Source: Hexactinellida sp. DTS-2022 (Eukaryota; Porifera; Hexactinellida). Taken from it: a DNA stretch of 64,000 nt. The stretch lies in assembly GCA_028753945.1 (NCBI GenBank), contig JAPNXP010000016.1:310001-374000 (forward strand), written 5' to 3'. How positions within the stretch are numbered: position 1 is the first letter of the stretch; every line of letters begins with the position of its first letter. A program made the translations under genes and the position numbers. A model generated the notes under the pieces. The model was not told the DNA's origin. It saw only the letters and a program-made list of their open reading frames with translations, and searched no databases. Positions 11,384 through 24,700 of the stretch are shown here, piece by piece.

Positions 11384-14056
11384 TCACCAAGTTGGCTTAG
11401 CAGATATTTCCCCACCTCTCATTTGCGTAAGCACGGGTGTATCAGTGTTGTATGGAACACGTTGTTGCATTTCAACATTATCATTTTGGTAAGTGTAAAA
11501 AGGTGGTGGTTGGTCAACGTTACTATCTAGATACCCGTGAACAACAGGCGCACTGGGGTCAAGCTCCTTTGCCCCGCGACCAGCTCCGCCAGAAGGAATG
11601 CTGTTTTCGTCTTCTTCAAACCAAGATTCGTGTTCTCGTCGCACGCTGTAGCGAGCAACTACAAACGAGAAAATGGCTGACAATAACAAGAATAATAACG
11701 CCCATCCCAAACAGAACCATAGACCATTGAAATTGCGTAATACTCCAAGGAATATAACATCGACAACAGCTGTATAGAAGTCAGTTAAGAACTGGCACTT
11801 TGGAATGTTATCTCGCACGTAGAGCAAATATGTTAGCGCGTTTGCCTCTAAAGTGCTTATAGAATCGTTAATCAGGCCATTAGTGAGGTCAGTTAAATTA
11901 CTAGCAAATTCTGTCACGGTATTAAACGCCATTGTCAATGTCACATTAACCTCATTTAGGCCACTAGTTAGTGCATTCAAATTCCCCTGTGTGGATGATA
12001 TAATGCCATTAGCCTGTGGCACAAGATTCATTTCCACATTAGTCAAATCCAATAGGATTTCTTCAGCAGAAGTCTTTAATGTATCTAGCGAGGCTGAACT
12101 AGGAAGCGAGTCAATCATGCTTATCAAATTCAACAGAGGTGTTTTTGCATTGTTGATATTCATTACAACCTGTGATGTGTCTAAGTCAGCTGTTACACTA
12201 TTCGCCGCATCAAAGTCAAAATCCGCTGTATCATACATATTGATAGAAGAAGTGTAGCTATCAATAATCCCATTAGAAATAACATTAGGATTAATTTGCC
12301 CACGTATATTCTGTACTTCGTCATTCAATAGTACACTCACATTACTAATTATCTTGTTAGCCAAATCATCAGCTTGTAGTGCACTCAATAAGGTTTGCCC
12401 ATTTTGGCAAGCCTCGAAAATATGCGTAACATTAACCTGCAATGTAAATGTACCTAAATTCCCCGCTTGAATTTCCTGTGAAAAAGACTCCAAACAAGGC
12501 GCTACATAAATAAGAATAGATTGGTCTACGAGCGGTTGTGAGACTGTTGTTAACAATGACCCAACAGAAAACATTACCACCAATATTGGTATCATTAACC
12601 ACGTCATTAAAAAGCTCACATATCCGGACAATGTTAACAGCACAGCTCCTGTGTTAGAAAGGCCGGTTCGCATGGACGGCTTCTTTTCACTGTCGTAACC
12701 AAAGAAGACGATCACAAGACCAACCACTGCGAACAACACGCTAATGATAATCAATACAAACACAATAATAACAACAGCAAGCATGATTTTAGTTACAATA
12801 GAGTAGGTATTCAGGAATGAAGAAGGAGTCACGCCTAAAGAGCTCAGTAAATTGTTAAACCGGAAAGATGTGAGGTCCTGACCGATCGTATCAGCTAGTG
12901 TTGAGAAAGTATTACCAATATCGAATGAAGCTAAGATATCCAAATCATCAAATGTACCCCGTAACGTGTTTAACTCTGAATCAATACGTGATGTCACGTT
13001 GTCAACCACACTTGCGAGATCAGCTGTATCTAATTGATTCAACTCCATAACTACTGCCGAAATATCAGGTACATTGCTAGGTAGCAATCCGGTTGCTATG
13101 GAGGAGGGTATCGCACTACAGTCTAGGCTTGCAGAAGCACACTGTGTTTGTAAGTTGTTAAGTTTCATGGTTAAACCGTCAGCCGCGCTATTAAGGTTAG
13201 TTATAAGTGTAGAAGCGCCTGTGAGATCCGCTTGTAATGCGTTAGCAGATAACTTTAACGAATCTATGACACTAACAGAAGAGTTAAGTTGAATTACGAG
13301 TCCATCTAAACGTGTGCCGAACGAATTATCAAAGAATCCCTGTACTTGAATAATAGTTGCTTCGAAAGTCGCATTCAATTGTGTCTGAATAGCAAACTCA
13401 AGTTGGCTACTCAACCCACTCAAAGTGCTATTGATAAAATCCAGGGAATTATCGTATATTGTAGGCACGCTCTCAATGTATGCATTGAGACTGATGTAGG
13501 TAAGAATACCGAACAAACACCCTATAATACACAAGAAGAGAAACACGAGGAGAAAAGGGGACCAAATACAGAGGTTAACAAGGGTGCAACGAGGAGTCAG
13601 ATTCTGCGAACGCTCGGCTCCACAGGAATGACATAAGACTCTACAACAACAGACAATACAACAAGTACAGGCTACCGCAATACACATTAATATCCCAAAT
13701 ATAGCCAGTATAATAATACCAATCAACCATGTTACGTATACAGACTGGTTAGTATTGGCAGTTTCAACAAACGCATTGGGATCCGAGGCAATACAAGAAG
13801 AGTTACCTATTTCCACAACAGAGTCAAATATAGGAATTATCCCTGTGGATATACCATTGGAAATGCCGTCTGCAGATGAGTACACGAAAGATAAGTAGGA
13901 TGGATTAGTGAATTCGAATAAAGTAGCGCCACCTGTTTGATCAGGGGGAGGATCAAGTATCAGAGAACCATTTGGGGCGAATTGAAATGTGTTTTGTTGT
14001 TGGGTGAATACGCTGGGTGTGAGTGTGAGAAAAAGCGCGAGTGCGATGGCAATCAT
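11384..14056 (-). CDS. PROM: Prominin-like five-transmembrane protein (intronless)
   Basis: A single 890-residue frame. It has an N-terminal signal peptide (about 1-18), a short outer segment, TM1 at about 108-132 followed by a Cys-rich stretch (CTCCIVCCCRVLCHSCG), and TM2 at about 163-190. A large outer loop with many N-x-S/T sites runs to TM3 (about 421-453); TM4 is at about 470-503. A second large glycosylated loop leads to TM5 near 780-805 and a cytoplasmic tail with proline/tyrosine runs. This order, the two big loops and the length (prominins are about 850 residues) match the prominin family, whose members shape plasma-membrane protrusions and bind cholesterol. Tweety proteins also have five TMs but are much shorter. 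It lies 557 bp beyond the Delta stop on the same strand. The absence of introns is unusual for prominin genes. Confidence 0.82.
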   Translation of the reverse strand: MIAIALALFLTLTPSVFTQQQNTFQFAPNGSLILDPPPDQTGGATLFEFTNPSYLSFVYSSADGISNGISTGIIPIFDSVVEIGNSSCIASDPNAFVETANTNQSVYVTWLIGIIILAIFGILMCIAVACTCCIVCCCRVLCHSCGAERSQNLTPRCTLVNLCIWSPFLLVFLFLCIIGCLFGILTYISLNAYIESVPTIYDNSLDFINSTLSGLSSQLEFAIQTQLNATFEATIIQVQGFFDNSFGTRLDGLVIQLNSSVSVIDSLKLSANALQADLTGASTLITNLNSAADGLTMKLNNLQTQCASASLDCSAIPSSIATGLLPSNVPDISAVVMELNQLDTADLASVVDNVTSRIDSELNTLRGTFDDLDILASFDIGNTFSTLADTIGQDLTSFRFNNLLSSLGVTPSSFLNTYSIVTKIMLAVVIIVFVLIIISVLFAVVGLVIVFFGYDSEKKPSMRTGLSNTGAVLLTLSGYVSFLMTWLMIPILVVMFSVGSLLTTVSQPLVDQSILIYVAPCLESFSQEIQAGNLGTFTLQVNVTHIFEACQNGQTLLSALQADDLANKIISNVSVLLNDEVQNIRGQINPNVISNGIIDSYTSSINMYDTADFDFDAANSVTADLDTSQVVMNINNAKTPLLNLISMIDSLPSSASLDTLKTSAEEILLDLTNVEMNLVPQANGIISSTQGNLNALTSGLNEVNVTLTMAFNTVTEFASNLTDLTNGLINDSISTLEANALTYLLYVRDNIPKCQFLTDFYTAVVDVIFLGVLRNFNGLWFCLGWALLFLLLSAIFSFVVARYSVRREHESWFEEDENSIPSGGAGRGAKELDPSAPVVHGYLDSNVDQPPPFYTYQNDNVEMQQRVPYNTDTPVLTQMRGGEISAKPTW

Positions 14057-14613
14057 TCCAAATAAACCAAGCTAGAATACAACAATACAATATGTAACTG
14101 AAAATACAAACTTACTTGCCTATATACTCAAACTAGTTTGTACTAATTTGAATATACAGCAAGAGTATATGTGAATTCAATGAGTACTAGAAATGATATC
14201 ATGATACAAGTGCAAAGTAGACTTCATGAAGCTAAAGAAATTATACATGATTAAGCGGACAAACTGTCGCTAAGCAATACACACATTCGATTATTGTGAG
14301 CTAACCAAGTGTTCATAATGGAATTGTTAAAAAAACAGGCTTAGATATACATCGGCCAACCCGAATATAAGAACAGCTCATCAAAAAATGACCTTCCAAG
14401 TACCTTAGAATTATAAGGGATATATTTGACACACTAAATTCCTTAGCAACTGAAATAGTTATGATTGTGAAAATCAGTGCAATATTCCTAAAATGAATAT
14501 TTGTTGTCAGAAAAAATTAACACTATCAAAAACATGAACACATAGATAAAATAGAATGTACAGATGTGGGGAATATACACATAAAAAACAAGTTCAAAAA
14601 TACAAATTCTCAT

Positions 14614-15707
14614 TCAATTATTTCCATACTCATTCTCTTCAACACCTGGGCAGAAAGTTAATGAGGTGACCGCAGTGGCCTCGTTATAAATACCCATTAT
14701 AGGCGCATCGATATCGTTAGCGGTTGGAAAATCATTTATATCATTATAAGCTGATTTCATTACATCAGGACTACTCAATGGTTGGTTTGGAATACTCGCA
14801 CTGAATGATTGATTCGGTTCAGCGAGATACAAATTCTCTTCTGTTGCTACACCACCATAATGTGGATTGAAAGTTACAGCTGTAACATCTGTTTGTTTCT
14901 CAATTCCAACACCAGTAATATAAGCAGGGTTATTGGTAACAGCTTCATCTGGTAATCGATACGTTATCTCTTCATAGTTATTCACATCGAGAGATTGGTA
15001 ATGCTCATCTATAAGAATTATGAACATTGTTTCTGAGAATAATTAGAGTATACATTTGTATCCAAAATTGTATTCTCATAATCATTAATAATCAAGAGAT
15101 TACTTGGAAATAGCATTGGATAATTTGGATTGCGTAAAGCAAGACTAATAATTATGGAAACGTGGCCATTTAATTCAGAGGAAATATTATCAACGAGCCA
15201 TTCTGTCTCGGTCGCTTTGCGATGGATCTCTATTTACTACATATCTATCTACCTACGTACTACATTATTCCAGTTTAATAATAAAATGCTCACGCTTGAG
15301 TTTGGAAGAATTATGCCTATGAATTGTATAAATTTTTCGAGCCCAGAAAACAGGGCTTACTTATATATCGGCCAAAACCTTCCCAACTCAAAAACCCCTG
15401 TTCGCAAAGGTAATTTTTTTTGAAAAAAATGACTTAGCACAGTGTATAAATTACATTACGAAAGGTGTTGGCCGATATATAAGTAGTTACCTCAGAATAA
15501 TATAGTATTTGTAGCATTCACACATATCCTTGTAGTAGTATACAGTTAATAATTATCAATTACCTTCATTAACTGCAACTTTAGAGTCCCTTCTCTTCAA
15601 GAAACAACAACAACAACAACACACAACGAGACATATGAGTAAAGCTAGGATGATAAAAACGATGGAAGGAGTTAAAACGTAGTATAGGTAGTCTGCTGTG
15701 GTTAATC
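14614..15707 (-). other. Transmembrane and cytoplasmic-tail exons of the Delta gene
   Basis: Exon 19 (15707-15564) codes the membrane segment (LTPSIVFIILALLICLVV), then six consecutive Cys from a pure TGT run, then the stop-transfer cluster FLKRRDSK. Exon 20 (15032-14614) codes the rest of the tail, with NPAY (about 922-925) and NPHY (about 943-946), acidic stretches, and the end NEYGNN before the stop. Confidence 0.85.
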
Positions 15708-18700
15708 CTAGCAATACAAATAAATAAATAAATAGAGTTAATTAAATGTTTTGGTAAACAACTGTACGTATTTGGAAATTATTAGGCGTTAAAACGACAA
15801 ATTCGTATGGTATCATTCATTTACTTAAACCAGCGATTCCCAACCTTTTTCAACCGTGGACCCCCTATAGTCATTCTGTGGACCCCCTCCCATTGACCGT
15901 AATACATCCTGTGACTAAGCAAAACTAAGTATAATCTTAACCTGGAACAAAGTGGGTATTCTCAAAGTAAACTAAGTCAAAACTTAGAACATATTTAGTT
16001 TGGAGATTAACCTTAGTTCTTGTTCAACATACAATAAGTTTTTGCTGAGTTTTAAGAATGAAAACTAAGTTTAAATTTAATTTAGACACAGTTTAAGTTG
16101 AAATAATAAAGGCAGTGATTTCAATACTGTGCCACTATACTAAAGTATTGTCGGCACAGTCAAAATGTTAATCCTAGTACAAATTAAAAATCAATATTAT
16201 GGAAATACCTTGAAATGAACCTAAAAGAAGAACGAACATATATAAAATAATTGAAGAGCAAAAAAAAAACAACAGCAAGAAACGTACCAATCTCCGCACA
16301 AGTGAATGTATCAATACCTATAAACAAGACAATAATTAAATTTATGTCAATTTCTATATCTATATTATTAAAACTCGATTGTTGTGTGTTTGTGTGTTTG
16401 TTTATTGGTCCATATTGTATTAAAGTGATGGGGGAATAGAAACCGCATTTAACATTGAGATAGATATAAACTAACTTTCAAATGTTATTACAGTACATAA
16501 TGGATATAGTGATATAGGATATAGTGATAATTTTGCCGCTTTTGATGTGTTCCCGAGCAATCCCATACAAATTTTATTGGTTATAGTAATATCATTATTA
16601 GATATAGTGATAATTTGTGCACAGATTATACAAGAACATTGGATTTTGACCTTGTTGTCCCCATAAATTTCATATTTTACAGTATAAATATCGTTACCAC
16701 TTGAATTCGATAAGGAATTTGATTATACTTATGAGAATATAAGTATTGACAATGTATACAGTCATATATTAGACGCAGTGATACAGTGGATAAAGTGATA
16801 GTATATAGTGTGATATACGTATTGGATATAGTGATAATTTGGCCAAAAATCCAATATCCCCACCATTATCACTATATCCATTATGTACTGTATAGCTATA
16901 GGTAAACAAGTATGCTGAACACGAATTTCGCATTTATAAATTTCAATATCAATATTTGTTTTGAGAAAATTCAAAATCAACCTAGAAGTTTGCTTTCAAC
17001 GGATATTATAGATACAAGTTAAAACTATGGAAAATGGTAGAAAGGGAAACATATATAACATCCTCCATGGTGGAAAGGGTGAGGAGTAAGGCCGCATAGC
17101 GGCCGTTAACTTGAGGTGTGTTGCACCGATCCGTCGCAAAGCGACCGAGACCGAAGGGCTCGTAATTATTAAGGCTTACCACTCCCAGCATTAGGACAAT
17201 TGCAGTAATACGATCCTTGTGTATTAGTGCAGTTAACCCCACTAGGACAAGTGTTGTCTCCACTCAAACATTCATTCAGATCAGACTGACACAGATCCCC
17301 TGTATACCCTTGAGGACAGGTACAGTTGAATGTAGACAGGTCAAGGTTAACATCCAAACAGGCTCCACTGTTACAAGGGTTAGGTATACAGCTGGTATTC
17401 TCTAGAGGAGTTAATTGGATAATAAACTTGAGTTAAGCTAAGGCTGGTATTCTTATAGCACTTTTTATTTACAGTAGACTCTCGGTTATACGAGTACCAG
17501 CGGACCGTCGAAATGTTTTTGTATTTATATCCGGAGTCACTTGCATGCATTAAACCTTGTACTCCTTAACCGATATTTCTGATTTTTGACTTATCCGTGT
17601 CCGTATTAACAGTCTACTGTGCCTATATATCATGTATGTATGTACGTAGTCATAATAATATGCCTATGCCCAAATGTATGTATGTATTGGTGCATTGTAT
17701 TCACAATATAGATGATATCCAAGCGAATTGTGGTTTAAAAATGAATCTGTTATTCTTAATGGAAACAAACAACACTAACGGAATCTACAGTCTTTCCCCT
17801 TCCAAGGAGAAATGCAGTCACAAGAGTAGTCATTGCTCCCATCCGTACAAGGAGCAGAGTTGTGACAGGGGAACTGAGCGCACTCATCGATATCTAAAGC
17901 AAATGTAACGTTAAACGGCCTCTGAAAAGCAGGAGTACAATTAATTACAATCACTAATATACATTAGTAAAAATCAATTGTTGTATGTTTGTTTGTTTGT
18001 TTGTTTGTTTGTTTGTTTGAAATAGGGGAATAATAACCGCATTTATATTTGAGATGGAGACTAACTTCTAAATGTTATAACAGATAAACATGTGTGCTGA
18101 ATTCGAATTTCGAAATTAAAATTTATAATGCGAATATTTATTGTTGTTGTTCACAAAAATAAGTAACGAATTATTAATTAACAGGTTCTACTAAATTTAA
18201 TTGAATAAATCAAGACCGCGTAGCGGTTGAGTGATCTGTCGCGAAATGACCGAAATCGAAGGGGTCATAATTCTTAAACTATTGCCTACTTTACAATTCC
18301 TTAATTTCAGAAGAAACCAAATAATTGTAATTTCGAAGTTCAAACTATGTTTGAACCTTGTTTATGCACAAAGTAAATTCCGTAAATAAAAGGAACATAA
18401 CTATATAACGTACTAATGTCGCAGAGGGGTCCAGTAAAGCCAGGCTGACAGATACACTCAAATGAGTCTGTAACCCCACCAAGGCACTCAACGATGTTAG
18501 AAGAATTGCAAGGTTTTGAGTCACAGTTGATAACTAAAGGAACATAAAAAATAAGGAATTTGTTATATATTTTTCGGTAAACACCTTATCTAATGTAATT
18601 TTCTGGATATTTTTATAATATAAAAAGTCACCATTGTGAAAAAAGGAGTTGACCACTGGCGGATTCTTGAAAAAATCCTGGGGGAAAAATTGAACTTATC

Positions 18701-21700
18701 AGAGCTACTTTTTGAAAACTACAATTTGTTGGGTGGGTATATCTCCAATTCGATATTTTCTGATTCTATATTGTACGTTTATATTTGTTACCATTAGCCA
18801 ATATAATTAATAATTATAAATATTTCTTGTTTTCTAATTAATTTCAGTTATTCTAATGTTGAAAAACTGGGGGGCGATTGCCCCCCAAATGTCCCCCCAG
18901 GAATCCGCCGATGGTGTTGACCGTATTATATATACTAGCGCGCTTCGCTTACTAGGTCGCTTCGCGGCACCACACACAAACCGCGGTTTGTGTGTGCTTT
19001 ATACTTCAAACATTAATTATGTAGCGTGAATAGGCCTAAAACAGTAAAATTTAAGTTTATTTAACCATGTTAAATTTTAATCAATACGTCACCATGCGAT
19101 AATGAGTAGGCATATTGATGATATGCTGTTACCAACGTGTCCGCATCGCTAATGTGCATGTTCAATTAAATCTTCAGATTTTTATCTCTAAGAGGGTGCG
19201 AATTATGTGCGATTAAGTGAATTTTAATGGGGTTCACAAATGTGAGAAGGACATCATAACTTGGAGAGGTGTGAGATTTTCGAGTGGAAACCTAAACTTG
19301 TTGTCGGGTACAGTGATGTTTTTTGGGGGGGGCTCTTTTATCCCAGGGGGGGCGCTCCTTCCTATCAGTTATCTATAGATTCATTATTGAGGGCCGTTTT
19401 CACCTATGTTTTCTAAGAAAATGCTAAATTTGAAAAGGGTTCGCCCCCCCACTTCTTTTTTTGGCAAAACACCACTGGTCGGGTACCAAAGTTACAAAAA
19501 TCAGATTTGGAAACCGTCCAGTTTCTTCAAACAACTCGGAACATATAAACAAATATACATATAAATACATACAGCCGTGTTTTAATAGTACATACGTATA
19601 AATAAGTAAGATCTTTAAATAATAACTTTGTATATTTTCCTATTAATTAACCTAAGCTGGCATGGGGTCTGAAGTATAAATTAAAAAACCCACATTCATT
19701 TTCACTTACAATTGAAATTCAATTAACTTTCAGTTTCAGTTTTACGTTCCGAGCCAGCTTTGGGATTAATTGATTAATTAAATAGTTTCTACGGTCTCAA
19801 ACGCTGAAAATACTCAAAAAACAGCACCTACCCTCTCTACATAGAGTGCCTTTATATCGGTCTCCACATGCACAAGTGAAGTTGTTCACTTCATCACTAC
19901 ACACCCCATTTGTACCACATACTGATGTAGAGCCAGGAAACTGCACAATAATAGTACTGAGCTTTGTCATGCATTCATCAAGTTCTAAACAAAGCAAAAT
20001 ATGAAAATAAACGATATACAACCCATAATTAATTTTAATTATTCATGTAAGACCGGAACATAGGTGTCGAACTTTCCAATTTTTCTTAAAATCTCGGGGG
20101 GGGGGCAGCCAGAGAACATTTAAAAGACATTTATTTTATGTTGCAATTAATAAGCAAAAATCACACATTAATTTTTAACGTAAGTGAGATGTAAATTTAC
20201 TGAGAAAGCTTAGCATAAAAATAGATGCACATTTCTTCTATTTTGTAGCCTCAAGTTCACTATAGACCATATGATTGCAAGTTGTGATGATATACACAAA
20301 ATTGAACTCTTGTTATAGCTCACCAATTTCACACTTGGGGCCTGTATAACCGAGGGTACAGTCACAACTGAAACCATACACTCCATCAATACAAATCCCG
20401 TCACCACAGAATACATCCACACAGTCGTCAATGTTCTCTGCACAGAATTCTCCTCTGAATCTAAATTGTTAGACATTCGATCATGGACAAGAAATATGAA
20501 TAACACCATCACCACCACCAACAACAACAACAACAACAACAACAACTTACCCCAGCACACACTCACATGTGTAGTTAAATCGATTGTTAATACAACTTGA
20601 ACCATTCTTACAGGCATTTCCCATAGCGCAATAATCCGTGCGATCAATACAAGTATCCCCCTCAAACCCAACAGTACAGTTACAGCTAAAACCGCCTAAA
20701 AAGTTTGAGCAAGTCCCGTCGTTGTTGCAAGGTGTTAAATCACACTCATTGATATCCGTATCACATAGTGTACCTATTAGAAGAATGAAATTGGAGGATA
20801 AAATCTATATTATAAAAACTCGATTGTGTTTGTTAGTTTGTTTGTTTGTTTATTTATTTGTTCGTTTGTCCGGGTTGTGTTAAAGTGATGGGGGGAAATA
20901 TGTATAAATTTAAAATATGAATATTGGCATTCAGAAATTTCAAATATGAATATTTATTGTTGTTGTTTACAAAAAATAGATAAACAAATTAATTAAAATC
21001 AGAATGAACTTAGAGGCTAGTTCTAAACGTTAGTAAAGGTAAACAGTATGCTGCTTACGAATTCAATTTTTCAAAACTTTAATATTTTTGTCTATTGAAA
21101 AAAGCGAGACGGAATGGCTCGTTAAAGTATTATAAAATAAAAATGAAGGTAACGGACTCTGAAAATATAAAAATTCCGACAGCATGTCCCTTGGAGGCAC
21201 TATCTTTTACTACTTTTAGTGGTTGGTCATTTGATAGTGCCTCCAAAAGAAAATGCTGTTGGCAAAGATGTAATTTTAGATTTTTCTGGCATGTCATCAT
21301 CACTAAAAGGTGTTTCGGATAATTAGTAAAATAATCATTAAATTTATTAATAATTTATTAATAATTTATTAATTAAAAAACGAATTTGACTGATTTGGAA
21401 TATTATCAATTAAAATATAATTAGGCTATAATATTTGAATTCCGCACACTCAATAACCCCTATAAACAAACTGCAAGCGTCTCAAAATGTTAAATACAGA
21501 TTGAATTAATTAGAATTAATTACGTCAGTATAAATAGTGCAAGAGAATTCTAGCCAGGAAATATACTCACATAATGTGTCGTTGTTGGAGTGTATACTCT
21601 TAGTTTTCAATTAGATAATATAAAGCCAACTCATAAGTTTGAATCAATATAATTATCACAATTTGAAACAATAAAATTACATTATATTCAGACCATAGTG

Positions 21701-24700
21701 ACAAAGTGTATTAGACACATAGACAAAAGTTAGTTATTACAAAGGCTAATTTAAGGTAGGAATAATTATTGATGAGATCTTCCAATCGAAACAAAAGTTA
21801 TGTTGTTGTCGAAAAGTATTAACAAATATATGTTTCTGTTTGAATCTAATATTCTTTCAAACGAATATTCGTTTCAGCCTTATAATATTGTTACTGTTGT
21901 GAAATTAAACAGGTGTAAAATGTGTCCAAAAAATGTTTAAAAAATCGTGACCCCAGGTGCAAATTAGACAGTCACCCAACACCTTTATGCCAATTTTTCA
22001 GCCATCAACTATAAAGCACTGGCCAGGGTACCGTCTACGGAGAAAAAGAATAATAAAGGAAGCGATATTAATACTGGCTCACTACATAGTAGTCGACACA
22101 GAAAAAGCCCTGAATTTCATCATTAACTTTAACCGTTCCGTTCATGTGCATGAAAATAGCGTATTTGGCGTTTATGTTATTAGGACACATATTTGTAACT
22201 CACCTTGGTACCCAGGATTACACATACACCTGAAATCATCCCCAGCCAGATCAACACATGTACCATCATTGTTACAAGGATTAGGAGCTGGTGTAGAGGG
22301 GCAGTTGTCCAAGTTGTCCCCACAATAAGTACCCAAATACCCATCACTATAAATAATAAGAAAGTAACATATAGAGGTATACGTGTATAATGCATATTGT
22401 GACCAATTTAAATGGGCTTACTCATAAACGGTGAAAACATGCTCAACGTAAACTCCGGATTTGCAAACATTAATTTTGATCTTAAAATGAGTTGTCGGTG
22501 TCTGAAGATTAAATCGGGAAAATTTGTTAGCCGATATATTAAATTTGGTAATTCGCTAAATGTAGGAAATAGAATGATACTAAGGCAAAAATAAAAGTCG
22601 TACATGTAATAATTCGAGAACTGACAGAATTCCCAAATGAGTTGCAAAAGCTTTTAAGCACTTACCTGCAGGTACAATTGAATAGAGTATTTCCTCCAAC
22701 GTTATTAACACAAGTAGCGCCATTAAGACAAGAGTCAAAATCAGCTGAGCAGTAATCAGGAGAAGGGTTTGCACTTGAATCTATACAAAGAATGAGTACA
22801 GTATACTCACGCTAATAAAACAGCCGAACACGGAGAGGGCGAATATCAAAATATCAGTTAAGAAGTACTAAGTTTAATTCCCCTAGCCTATTACAAATGC
22901 ATGCAAGTGATTCCAGTTAATACGAATATCCGGATAATACGAATCAATTTAGACGGTCCCCTGATGTTCATATTATGAGAGACAACTATAGTAGGATAAC
23001 TCCGTGATAAATTTAAGAAGATCCATTGATCATCAAATCTAACTTGAATTCGCCTTTCTGAAAAAGATTACTAGTTGACTTACCGAGAGAGCAGTTCCGT
23101 CCAACAAAACTCTGATTTGTACAATCACAAACATATCCATTCACAAAGTCCATACATGCTCCAGTCTGGCAGGGATTAATCGCACACTCATCAATTTCTA
23201 ATAAAAAGTTTGGTGATAATTGTTACACAAAAGGCGAAAAATTTGGAAACTAGATTTACCCAGAGTAAAAAAATGCGCCATATATAAACTGCTTAACAGC
23301 ATTATAAACAAAATATGATATGTAAAAACTTTGACACCAATTGAAGATTTTCAAACAAAAAATTAAGCTGAAAAGGACTATTAGTTTTCGCGTTTGGAGC
23401 TAAATAAAAACTACACGGGCACAAATTCATCATCTGAAAAGATAAATATAACAAAAGAATAGGACACAATTAATACACAAAATCAAGACAAATTATTATT
23501 GATAGTTAAGGTAGCGGAAGCACAACTTCAACAAACGATGCAGGGAAATTTCCAACAACTCCATTGAATTCTCCCTCAAACCATTCTTCATTCAACTTTT
23601 GTAGCAAACAGATCATATCACCTGATTTGAAATTTAAATCCCCAGAAACATTTTCGTTATAATCATATAAAGCTTTTGCACGCGGTAATAACTCTTCGTT
23701 TATTTGCATTGTTTTAGCAAATTTGATATCAGTATTAGGTTTGTCAACAATAACACTTGGAGTTGTGTTTATTTTCTCGATAAAACTGACTGGAAAAATT
23801 CCCTCAATTCCATTCAACTCTCCTTGTAACCACTCATCAGTGACACTTGTGATATTATATATGACGTCACCCGCGTTAAAACTAAGATCACCTTCTGTTC
23901 CACCGGGAAAATCATAAAGAGCACTGCCAGTGTATCCAGTGTTTCCAGTGTCAACTTTCACAGGAGGTTCGGATGGCTTTTCAACAATTTCTTTTGGTAT
24001 ATCAGGGAGTGCTTCAATGACCTCGATAAAAGCTTCAGGGAATATCCCCTCCTCATTTCCACCTGGCAATATGCCTTTATACCACCCGTCACCGAGTTTT
24101 TCTAGCAGGTAAACAAATCCACCTGTAAACAAAGGCAAATCCTCTGGATGAACGCCGGGAAAATCGAAAATAACTTTCGCGCGTGGGCCTTCCATATAAT
24201 CTTCTGGATTAGGCGGGCCTTCCTCTAAGTCGGTGACAATCTCCACTTGAGATTTTGGGAACATTCCAATCGCCCGTGTACGTTCGCACTCTCCCTCAAT
24301 CCATGTCTCACTCAGATATTTCACAAGAAATACAACATCACCCTTTTTGAAATTTAGATCTCCATCTACACCAGACGTATAATCATGTGTCGCAACAGCA
24401 AATGGTTTATCTTCGGAAATAATTTGCCCACCTTCATCAGGTAATTTTCTAACAACTTTAATATTGCTAGCCAGCACCAGACCTTCGTCATCACCTTCAT
24501 TAGCACAGTAATACCAGTTATTGTCCAGACGTTCTAAAAGCATTAGAAACTCTCCCTTACTGATACTGAGCATATCTTGGTGGTTGCTGGGGTAATGTAT
24601 TAAAGCGAAGCCGTGTGGCTCCGCACACACATACTTGTAGAGAGGATGTCCGGGTTCAGGGCGTGGAGGTAGAGACGGAGCTTTTAGCTGTACAGCATTT

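Noticed and set aside
20210-20671. 153-codon hydrophobic minus-strand frame
   Set aside because: It is an out-of-frame reading through two Delta EGF exons and the CAA/TTG microsatellite between them.
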